Assembly: GCA_008690995.1 (NCBI GenBank)
Contig: VRMN01000012.1
Location: 248,001 to 312,000 of the forward strand
Reading direction: 5' to 3'
Source of the DNA: Porphyridium purpureum
Taxonomy: Eukaryota > Rhodophyta > Bangiophyceae > Porphyridiales > Porphyridiaceae
DNA: 64,000 bases
Shown here: positions 18,406-27,370 of the stretch, piece after piece
Position numbering within the stretch: position 1 is the first letter of the stretch
Layout of the letters: every line of letters starts with the position of its first letter
Translations under genes and position numbers: made by a program
The notes under the pieces: model-generated
What the model was told of the DNA's origin: nothing
Seen by the model: the letters and a program-made list of their open reading frames with translations, nothing else
The model's database searches: none

Positions 18406-20503
18406 ATTTCCGCGCTCCTAGACAAGCCTCTCACAATCAAAACAAGCTTCCTCGAACGTCCGCCTCGACCTTTCGCGCCACTTGTGCACCAACGCCTTCC
18501 AATCTTTGCTTGCCGGAACCAAACTTGTACAAGTGCGCAGCGCCGTTCACTCCCTTCCTACCTTCGCGCGACATCCTCGCCATGTTTCTTTACCTAAATA
18601 TATTCTGACCCAGTCTCGAAATTCACACAGCAGGCCGACATCGGCGGCAGAAACTGCGGTTTCATAGTAAAACAGGCCTGTTTAGATATAGAAAATGGTC
18701 GAGCGGGCGCATCATTTGTCGCGTGGTGCGGCAAACTGACGGTCGGGTCGAGAAATGGCCGTGGCGTGCGCGTGGCGGTCGTACGCGAAGAGCTCGGCTC
18801 CGTGAACGCAGATGATGCCGGACTTCAATTTACGAGTGCGATGAACCGTTCGGCGAGAGCCGCAGAATGTCGTAAATCCTAAATTCATTTAGAGCTGTTC
18901 ATGTTGCCAATCGATGGTACCGTGTTGAAAAATGGCTCGCCATCCGCGCAATTCGCGACTCGGCCTCCGTGCCCGGTGGAGTGGGTTGTCGAATTCCATC
19001 AAGCGTGCGTGTGCGCATGCAGATTGTGGAAGGTTTTCAACTTCAGCTCGGAAAGCTGACCCTTGCGAGTCAAGAGGAACCATCGCAGTACTGTGTATTG
19101 TGCAGCCGCGCTGCAGTGTGAACCCAACACCATGCATCACTCTACGTGTGGGCTCTATGCAGGAGCCGGAAATGAAGAGTTGCCATCTGCTTCTACACGC
19201 GATCCGAGCCGTTCGTTGGCGGCGTTCCCCACTATGACTGCTCAGGACGGACTTGGCAAGTCGCTTCAACACAGGCGCTCGAACTCGCTTCTCAGCAGGA
19301 GCCCAAGCCTTCTCCCGGCACATCCACGCTCAAGCCTTCGCGGGCGCTCTATGGCCTGGCCACGTATCGCACAGACACCCAGTCGCGGTTTCCGGCGCTC
19401 CGGTGCACGCACTGAACACCGTCACTGAACCTCCGGGGAACTGTACCATATCGTATAATGTACACCCGGCGTGCGAGGGTACAGCGTAAGCACGTCGCTG
19501 CGGCGCGGGCCGGGCGAGGGCGGCAAGCGGTGGTTTGAAGCCGGATGATGCGCGGCGGCACGCGCGTGGACGAATGCGATGGAGCGTGTCATTGCCTTTC
19601 CGACCGGTGATGACGTGCTCATGCCAACGCCGTCTGTTGCACGTCAAATCGTACTCATATCGACCTCTCAGTCTAAGGAGGGGACATGACAAACACAAGC
19701 GCGCCACTTTGAGATCGCGGCCTCGCGGTCCCGCTCGGACCGAGGCGGGCTGAGGCTTGAACAGCGCGTGCATGTGGCGGTTCGCTGCGCGTACCGGTCG
19801 TCGCTTTGGTGCCCCCATTGGCGACGAGCCCTCGGGTCATCGCGAGCTTAAGTATGGCGCCCCCACGGGTCGTCGTCGCGCTCATCGCGAGGATTTGGAA
19901 TTTCTCGTCACATATAGTCCTACACAGATGACGACCACGAGTGCAGCTCCAGGCGAACTGCAGCAGCATGTCGATCGCATGGCCTTCCAGGCTACCAGCA
20001 TCCGCTGTGCTGTCGTCAGCGGCCCCTTCGTGCTCGAGCTCAGGACAGCCGCGAATGAGTGAGCGATCATGACGTCCAGTACGCGAATCCTGAACGACTC
20101 GACATGGCACAACGGCAATGCCGGGCCCCGCTTGGGCTACTGGAAGCTGGACTACGCGACGCGGGCCGTACATGCCCCAGCGCACGCCGCGGGCACGGCT
20201 ACGGCACGTTGTCGAGCATGCCACTCCTCCCACAATGGCTGAGGCTTCCAGCACGCAGATAACGGTCCGCGGCTGAGTACCACAGCTCCAGCGCCAACTG
20301 TCTTTATGAGCGCGACTGGCGTCTACGCATGCGTAAGGTACAACACAGCAAGACCGCAGCAGAGACAACACTTTTACATGTACTACAAAGAGCAACGTAC
20401 AAAGGAGTCTGGGTTTGGGTCTGTGTTCTCGCCAGAAGTAGCTGCGTGCATCTGAGAAGCTGCGGGGACATTTATGCATCCAAAGCTCGTCCTGGCACCT
20501 CGC
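18406..20503. other. Spacer between NPF genes A and B
   Basis: The first 450-900 bases are the duplicated upstream region of gene A. The part from about 19480 to 20420 has no counterpart near gene B and contains only an unconvincing 268-codon antisense frame (19673-20479, Arg/Ala/Cys-rich, no domain). A 70-base segment just before gene B's stop (about 20438-20508) is absent at the matching place after gene A, where flanking bases join directly. Confidence 0.45.
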
Positions 20504-23280
20504 TTAAACCGCCAACGAGGACAACTTGGAATCTCGTTTGAACCCGAGTGGGTTTCTCAGACGCGAGGAGGTTCGATGCTTCGACGACCTTGAAGAGCGC
20601 GGCGAGTCCGGGAACAGTGCTGCGTGCTTATTTTGAGGCAACTTGAACGGGTTGCTGCCGGCGTCGACGCCGTGCCCATTTCCCTTCTGCGACTTTGACG
20701 AGTGCGGCGAGTCCGGGAACGGTGCTGCGTGCTTATTTTGAGGCAACTTGAACGGGTTGCTGCCGGCTTCGACGCCATACCCATTCCCCTTCAGCAACTT
20801 TGAGCTCGGCGATCGCGGGAACGGTGCCGCGAGCCCACTCACCTTTGCGCCAAACGGGTTACTGTCGCTGCTGTCGGCGTCGACGCCATACCCACCTCCC
20901 GTCTGCGACTTTGACGAGCTCGGTGATCGCGGGAACGGTGCCGCGAGCCCACTCACCTTTGCGCCAAACGGGTTATTGTCGCTGCTGTCGGCGTCGACGC
21001 CCAGGCCATACTCTTTCAGCAACTTTGAGCTCGGCGATTGCGGGAACGGTGCTGCGAGCCCACTCGCCTTTGCGCCAAACGGGTTGTCACCGTTGCTGCG
21101 GACGTCGACGCCCAGGCCATACTCTTTCAGCAACTTTGAGCTCGGCGATTGCGGGAACGGTGCTGCGAGCCCACTCGCCTTTGCGCCAAACGGGTTGTTG
21201 CCGTTGCTGCCGGCACTTATGCCAAGCCCATCTCCCTTCAGCGACTTTGACGAGTGCGATGATTGCGGAAACGGTGCTGCGAGCCCACTCCCATTCAAAC
21301 TGAACGGGTTACTGCCGACGTCGACGCCAAGACCATATTCTTTCAGCAACTTTGAGCTCGGCGATTGCGGGAACGGTGCCACGAGCCCACTCGCCTTTGC
21401 GCCAAACGGGTTGTTGCCGTTGCTGCCGGCACTTATGCCAAGCCCATCTCCCTTCAGCGACTTTGACGAGTGCGATGATTGCGGAAACGGTGCTGCGAGC
21501 CCACTCCCATTCAAACTGAACGGGTTACTGCCGACGTCGACGCCAAGACCATATTCTTTTAGCAACTTTGAGCTCGGCGATTGCGGGAACGGTGCTGCGA
21601 GCCCACTCCCATTCAAAGCGAACGGGTTGCTGCCGACGTCGACGCCAAGACCATATTCTTTCAGCAACTTTGAGCTCGGGGGTTGCGGGAACGGTACCAC
21701 GAGCCCACTCCCATTCAAATCAAACGGGTTGTTGCCGTTGCTGTCGGCACTTATGCCAAGCCCATCTCCCTTCAGCGACTTTGACGGGTGCGACGATTGC
21801 GGAAACGGTGCCGCGAGCCCTCTTCCCTGCGCGCCAAACGGATTGCTGCCGGGAATGCTATCTTTACGCACATCTTGTTCCTCCGACTGTGGCGGCTTCG
21901 GCATGTCCGCCATTGGTGCCACGGGCTTGCTGACCTCCGGGACAAAAACATTGGTTCCGGTCCCAACTTCAGAATGACTTGTTTGACCAGAAACAGATCG
22001 ACCGCCCGAAGATTCTTTCTCCGCTCTGTTTTCCTCGTCGTTGCGGACATGTGGTTCAATGATTACCAAGACCGGAATTCGCTTTTGAGGTTTGGCTTTT
22101 TGCTTTCCTGAATACGGATCATCCACTTCCTTCGGCGGAATCGGCTCCGAAATCGGCTGCGGAATAGGCTGCGGAATAGGTTGCGGATAGAACGTCTGAT
22201 TCGTCTCTACCTTTTCCTCTTGTTCTTGCTCTAAGGGTCCCCAATAGGAGAAATCAGGTGATGACCTCGAAACTGGCTCATCGCGCACGCCAACCCCTTT
22301 TCCGTCGACAGGTTGTGCGACGACGGCGGCATCGTTTTCAACGCTGCTCGGGATGGGCACGCTCTCGGTCGTTTTCGTCGGCGCTGCGTGGCTGTTGTGG
22401 TTAGCTTGAGGTTCTTCTCTAGGAAACAAGCATTCGCAGATATTCCCCATATTTCCGCGCTCCTAGACAAGCCTCTCACAATCAAAACAAGCTTCCTCGA
22501 ACGTCCGCCTCGACCTTTCGCGCCACTTGTGCACCAACGCCTTCCAATCTTTGCTTGCCGGAACCAAACTTGTACAAGTGCGCAGCGCCGTTCACTCCCT
22601 TCCTACCTTCGCGCGACATCCTCGCCATGTTTCTTTACCTAAATAGATTCCGACCCAGTCTCGAAATTCACACGGCAGGCCAACATCGGCGCCAGAAACT
22701 GCGGTTTCATAGTAAAACAGGCCTGTTTAGATATAGAAAATGGTCGAGCGGGCGCATCATTTGTTGCGGTGCGCGGCAGACTGACGGTCGGGTCGAGAAG
22801 TGGCCGTGGCGTGCGCGTGGCGGTCGTACGCGAAGAGCTCGGCTTCGCGAACGCGGAGCATGCCGGACTTCAATTTACGAGTGCGATGAACCGTTCGGCT
22901 GGAGCCGAGGAATGTCACAGATCCGAAACCCGTTCGCAGCTGTTTAGGCGGCGAGGTGACTTTGCCTGTGCGCAGGCGGATCAGGGAAGGTTTGCAACTT
23001 TAACTCGCGAATGTGAACTTTGCGAGTCGAAGGGACCATCGTGGTAGTGTATAGTCAACCCGTGTTTCGGTGTGCATCCGACACCAAGCGTCGGTTCACG
23101 TGTGTGCTGTATGTAAGAGGTGGTGAAGAGATCCCAGCTCCTTCCGCACGCCATGCACGGCGCTCGTTGGCGGCTTTCGCTATCGGGCCCTTAAGGACAG
23201 ACAGGCCAAACCGCGTCGGTACGCGCGCACGAAGTCCGTTCTCAGCACACGCACAATCCTTCTCTAGGCACATACGTGAG
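20500..23280. repeat. Tandem segmental duplication, copy 2
   Basis: Partner of 16570-19300, carrying NPF gene B and its upstream flank. The proximal promoter (22451-22645) is nearly identical to 18406-18600, then similarity falls in steps. Simple interpretation: an older duplication whose 5' ends were recently homogenised. Confidence 0.85.
20504..22450 (-). CDS. NPF-array protein B, paralog of protein A
   Basis: 648 residues. The first 105 residues (MGNICECLF to ISEPIP) and the C-terminal tail (SSKHRTSSRLRNP, GFKRDSKLSSLAV) match protein A; the middle has evolved separately. It has twelve NPF tripeptides in 33-41-residue units of a different flavour (NPFGAKASGLAAPFPQSP, SSKLLKEYGLGVDVGS). 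Units alternate and are less uniform than in A. The final unit reads NPL instead of NPF. Between the shared head and the array lies a unique charged stretch (about 106-175, Lys/Arg/Glu-rich). The candidate N-terminal acylation is as in A. Same inferred role: multivalent ligand for the EH domains encoded nearby. No folded domain is visible. Confidence 0.75.
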   Translation of the reverse strand: MGNICECLFPREEPQANHNSHAAPTKTTESVPIPSSVENDAAVVAQPVDGKGVGVRDEPVSRSSPDFSYWGPLEQEQEEKVETNQTFYPQPIPQPIPQPISEPIPPKEVDDPYSGKQKAKPQKRIPVLVIIEPHVRNDEENRAEKESSGGRSVSGQTSHSEVGTGTNVFVPEVSKPVAPMADMPKPPQSEEQDVRKDSIPGSNPFGAQGRGLAAPFPQSSHPSKSLKGDGLGISADSNGNNPFDLNGSGLVVPFPQPPSSKLLKEYGLGVDVGSNPFALNGSGLAAPFPQSPSSKLLKEYGLGVDVGSNPFSLNGSGLAAPFPQSSHSSKSLKGDGLGISAGSNGNNPFGAKASGLVAPFPQSPSSKLLKEYGLGVDVGSNPFSLNGSGLAAPFPQSSHSSKSLKGDGLGISAGSNGNNPFGAKASGLAAPFPQSPSSKLLKEYGLGVDVRSNGDNPFGAKASGLAAPFPQSPSSKLLKEYGLGVDADSSDNNPFGAKVSGLAAPFPRSPSSSKSQTGGGYGVDADSSDSNPFGAKVSGLAAPFPRSPSSKLLKGNGYGVEAGSNPFKLPQNKHAAPFPDSPHSSKSQKGNGHGVDAGSNPFKLPQNKHAALFPDSPRSSRSSKHRTSSRLRNPLGFKRDSKLSSLAV

Positions 23281-24437
23281 ATCTTTCTGTCTCTCTACTT
23301 TCTCTAATTTACAGCACAGCCACAAAAACCGTGGGAACTTTCGACTTGGTCCTCATCATTCTATCGCGTCGTCATGACCTAGCGACTCGCATAGTATCCA
23401 AGAACGACCTTCTCCCTTGGTACCCATCTGATCACAAACTCGACCGCACGAACCCATGATCAATCGAACAGACCTGTTGCGCGCTAAAGGTAGTTTTCAT
23501 AAGATCGCGAAAACCTTGGCAAACCAACGCCCGCCGGTCTCCGTATCCGATACGATATTACAATTATTATTATTTGTCAATCCTCGTCCTGTGCAGACCC
23601 TTTTCTCGTGACCACGTCAGTTTCCCCCTCCAAAAAGCCATGATATGATTTATTTTTCCACGGCATCCCAAGAAACAGAGCAAGAAAGACACCTTTGGAC
23701 GTTCCACTCAACGTGCGACTCCATCATGAGCGCATACCGCCGTGTCCATTTACAACTCACGCAAGACCTCCCTCATTCCCCCCGTTTCCCCCCTCCCCCA
23801 CACACACACACGCTTCTGAAATTTTGCAGTGTCGGTTTCCGTAGCAAAACCACACGAATTTATGGGAGTTAGAAAGGCGAGCACCAAAATTGAATTCATC
23901 TAGCAAACGATGACTTTTTAGTAGGAAACAGTGAGCACAGCAATTCATATGCGTAGGTGCATTCTTTTGATACCGACGGCTGACAAGATGACACAAGGGT
24001 TAGTTGGTGTGCAACGTTTATATTATGGTCTAGTGTGACACGACGGGCATATGCTGTATACGGCGACTGCCTCGATTGGGAAGAAGTCTTGCAACACGAA
24101 CCGGCCTGTTTCAGTAGATCGTTCGACAATCTCACCGTGCGTACTCAAGCCTTCCCGTAGGAAAGAGACGGTGGGAAAGAAGGAAGGTGACAAGGAAAGA
24201 AAGCTGGGAACGATAGCCAAGGGGAATAAGTGTTGTTGTACCGTGGCAAGCCGTGAAAGTTGTACAAGGTGTCGTGTTGCTCGGCTGCACGGAAAAGAGC
24301 GGCAAACAGACTTGCACGACTGCCGACGAGTCGAACTTTTTCGTGTTCGCATTGCGGCACCTAGACGTAGTGCTGGCATCTTCACGCGCGGACGCCGATT
24401 GTTACAAACGGGGAGCACGCACGAAGGACAGGACAAC
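22451..24437. other. Intergenic between divergent NPF gene B and coiled-coil gene
   Basis: The first 800 bases are duplicated upstream sequence of gene B. From 23300 on it is AT-richer, with a short (AC)n near 23800-23812, and no gene is recognised. An open frame runs in phase from 24051 into the coiled-coil gene, but its Lys/Arg/Cys-rich 129 codons look like untranslated leader. Confidence 0.45.
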
Positions 24438-26324
24438 ATGGCGTCTGTGAGTGAAGGTACCACAGCGCCTGGCGAAGCCGGCGCAGCCAGCGGTCCTTCG
24501 CGCCTATCGCAGGAGCGCGCCGCGTCAATTAAAGTCATGCAGAGGCAGATGGAGAGCATTGATGCTTCTGTGCAGAACATTGGCAACGAAATTCAAGCCG
24601 CGGACGCCGCGTTGAAGGCAATGACGGAAGATATCAGCGCCAGAACAGAGAGAATCAAGCGGCTTATCGAACGTGGCAAGAGCACGGAATTGACTCTAAA
24701 CCAGGAACGAAAACTGCTTCAAGAAGCCGAACAAAAGCTCCATGAGACGAAGCAGCTGATTCGGAGACTGGACATGCAACACAAAGCTATACATTTGGAG
24801 ATCACCAAGAAACGTGCAAAACTCGCGGCGCTTGATGACCCGCGCGTCGACGGTGCAAAGCTGGAACATCTGCGCAACGAACTGCGTGAGACAGAATCTA
24901 AAGTGCAGCGGACGCAAGAGGAGCGCGCAGCGATCTATCGAGAGCAATCGAGGATTGAGCTCGAGAAGCAAAGGGTCCAGAGCGATGCCAATAACAGGAA
25001 GTTGGAGACGGAGAGAACGCAGCAGCGGATTCGGGAGGCCCAGAAACAGCAGCTGGCTGTAAAGCAGCGAATGCTGGATCTCAAGCGGGCCATGGAGGCC
25101 AAAAACCAGGAAATTGCGCTCGAAAATCAGAAGCGAGAGGCGGCACAGCAGTTCGGCAAAGGCGCGGTTACCGCGGGGACAATCGGTGCCCTCGTTCTTC
25201 CTGGCCTTGGTTGGCTATTTGCAGCCGGTGCTGCCGCCGCTGCCGTCGGAAGCCTGGCACAGGTATGCTATCACATGGGACGCGCGAAAAGCCTGAGATC
25301 CCAACTGGAGCGAATGCGGGCTGATATGGTGGACTTGGAATCATTGATGATGAACATCGGGGTTCACATGCAGCAGTTAAGCGAGGAGTTGCAGATGAAC
25401 AAAGCGTCAGAACAAGCCTCGGTTTCGGAAATGCACAAGGTAACCGGAGAGGAGCGCGAAGCGCGTCGTCGATTTGAGGTTAAAACGCACCAGCTGGAGG
25501 GTCTTGTTGAGAGGCAGGGTAAACTTGAGGGGCTCACAGTGACCGAACAGGAGAAGATTGAGAGAATGAAGGCGGATCTGCACCAACAGTTGGGTGAGCA
25601 CGTTGCCTCGATTTCCGAGGTTGAGAGCATGCTGATGGTCCAAAATGAGGCGTTGGCCGATGGTGTCGAGCTGACAAAGCAGAAACAGGCTCAGCTTACG
25701 AATTTGACCGTGGCACTGGAAGAGGTTAAAGGTGAGCTGATTGTCGAAAATCAGGAACTGACTTACGCGAAAAAGAATCGGGACGCAAAGTGTACAGAAA
25801 TGACGTCTCTGAAGCGTGCTGAAAACGAACTCAAGAAGGATCAGAAGGAACTGAAAAAGACGGTCGCAGAAACGATACAATCGCTACGAAATGAGGAGCT
25901 TGCAAGAAAAAAGCAGGAGGAACTTGCCAAGTTGTTGGAGCAGAAGAAGCAGGAGCAGCAGGAAAAAGAAAAGGAGGAACGCTTAGCACATGAGCACCAT
26001 TTGAAAGAGAAGGAAGAGATCAGAGCGCGCTTGGCACTTCAGCAACAGCAGAAGAAAGAGAAGGATTACACGACCGTTCAAAATACCGGAAAGGCGACCA
26101 ATGTCACGGGAGTAACGACCACTCGCTATACGTCGGTGCAAGGGTCACACGGGCAAATGTCCGGAGAGGCGCCGCAGTCAAAGAGACAATCCGCATTAAA
26201 TCTGGAAAAGACAAAAAGTACTTTGCAAGCGCTGGACGAGGCAGCGACACTTCCCGCAGGTGCAGAAGTGCCGGAGAAGCAGAAGTCGAAGAAGATGAGC
26301 TCGGTGATGCAGTTGGCTGCTTAG
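24438..26324 (+). CDS. Long coiled-coil protein with a central hydrophobic Gly/Ala segment
   Basis: 628 residues from the ATG at 24438 (MASVSEG); an in-phase ATG at 24051 would add 129 atypical residues and is disfavoured. Heptad-rich Glu/Lys/Gln sequence fills about 30-235 and 285-545. Between them a strongly hydrophobic stretch (about 240-275: GAVTAGTIGALVLPGLGWLFAAGAAAAA) could form a membrane hairpin or glycine-zipper helix pair. The C-terminus is Thr/Ser/Lys-rich. This plan resembles membrane-inserting tether or scaffold proteins, but no family is recognised. It lies between an NPF-array gene and WD40-EH gene 2 and could belong to the same module, by position only. It contains no NPF itself. 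Confidence 0.65.
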   Translation: MASVSEGTTAPGEAGAASGPSRLSQERAASIKVMQRQMESIDASVQNIGNEIQAADAALKAMTEDISARTERIKRLIERGKSTELTLNQERKLLQEAEQKLHETKQLIRRLDMQHKAIHLEITKKRAKLAALDDPRVDGAKLEHLRNELRETESKVQRTQEERAAIYREQSRIELEKQRVQSDANNRKLETERTQQRIREAQKQQLAVKQRMLDLKRAMEAKNQEIALENQKREAAQQFGKGAVTAGTIGALVLPGLGWLFAAGAAAAAVGSLAQVCYHMGRAKSLRSQLERMRADMVDLESLMMNIGVHMQQLSEELQMNKASEQASVSEMHKVTGEEREARRRFEVKTHQLEGLVERQGKLEGLTVTEQEKIERMKADLHQQLGEHVASISEVESMLMVQNEALADGVELTKQKQAQLTNLTVALEEVKGELIVENQELTYAKKNRDAKCTEMTSLKRAENELKKDQKELKKTVAETIQSLRNEELARKKQEELAKLLEQKKQEQQEKEKEERLAHEHHLKEKEEIRARLALQQQQKKEKDYTTVQNTGKATNVTGVTTTRYTSVQGSHGQMSGEAPQSKRQSALNLEKTKSTLQALDEAATLPAGAEVPEKQKSKKMSSVMQLAA

Positions 26325-27370
26325 TGTCAATTTGGCTTTTGTTCATTCGGTTGTACATTGCAGTCTATCATGTCAATTGTGTGGGGTGCAAATTGCGAGA
26401 CGCTTACGTGCCTTCGGGGCCAAGAGAGGCGCGCTGCGTTTAGATCAACGGAGAGGTTTCTCGAACACGAAATGTTGGTTCGATTGGGGTCCGCCATGCA
26501 GCTTGGGGTGCAGTAATGTTGCTTATTGAGCAGAGGGCGCGGCCGTCGGGCGTGGAAAAGGCTTTGTTTGATGCAGGCCAGCATCCTTGTGCCACGATAG
26601 GGATAAAGAGATAGATCCGTTCGTTTGGCTTCCAGACTGTAAATTGCGTCTACTGTTCGTGGCGCTGCATTTGGCCGCACATGCGGACTACGACAACCAA
26701 AGACGAACGGGCCGGCGGTGGTGCTGTACCATGTGCGATCTCTTGAGCTCTGTTCAACATTAAAGTCCGTGCATATATTGAAGCCATACGTGTCGACAAT
26801 GGTAAGCCGGCCGCGGTCTGCGTGTGACGGAGCGTTTGTTTAGAGTCGTCGCACGGCTAGATACCTTGAATGATGATTCTTAGAAGGCATGCGCATCACG
26901 TGACGGCGTCCTACCTCCGCACTGCGCGAACATCCAAGACGGGTTTCCATTCCTCCGTACCACCACCATGATCCCTATGTGCCTGCGTGAGTCTCCTTTA
27001 TCACGCCGTGTCCATCCTATTCTGCAATTGTAATTCACTCTTTACACGCTGAGCAGCTATCTAACGTGCTTCCTGCTGATCTGCGCCTCATATGTACGTC
27101 TGTCCACGCGTGCACGCGACTCAGAATCAGCCATCGCTCCCATGTGCCCGCATGTAGCCGAGTCGAGCGCACCACAAGGCACAAAGTCGCGCAGCAGCCG
27201 CGTTGTGTGTTTATTTTTTGCTTCGCGCGCTGCGCAATGCTGCGCTGAAAAATCGTGAAAAGCTCGCGTGTTCGCGATTCCGGAGGAAAAGCGGTGTGTG
27301 CACGGGCAGGTGAGAGGGAGAGAAGGTAGCGTTGTGGACGGTCGATGTGAAGGAGGGACCAAGAGGTGCA
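26325..27370. other. Intergenic upstream of WD40-EH gene 2
   Basis: About 1 kb with no recognisable gene. It serves as 3' flank of the coiled-coil gene and 5' flank of the WD40-EH paralog. Small antisense frames here lack any family signal. Confidence 0.4.

Larger units (their letters stand above)
16570..19300. repeat. Tandem segmental duplication, copy 1
   Basis: Paired with about 20500-23280 (offset about 4.05 kb at the 5' end of the genes). It contains NPF gene A plus its upstream flank. Identity is essentially complete from about 18090 to 18600 (first 105 codons and proximal promoter), high to about 18850, then fades, with only scattered matches near 19020-19300. Confidence 0.85.

Noticed and set aside
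19673-20479. 268-codon minus frame between the NPF genes
   Set aside because: Arg/Cys/Ala-rich without domain, and it overlaps other frames of equal quality.
20748-21977. 409-codon open frame on the + strand opposite NPF gene B
   Set aside because: The same repeat-driven shadow effect; no start context or domain.
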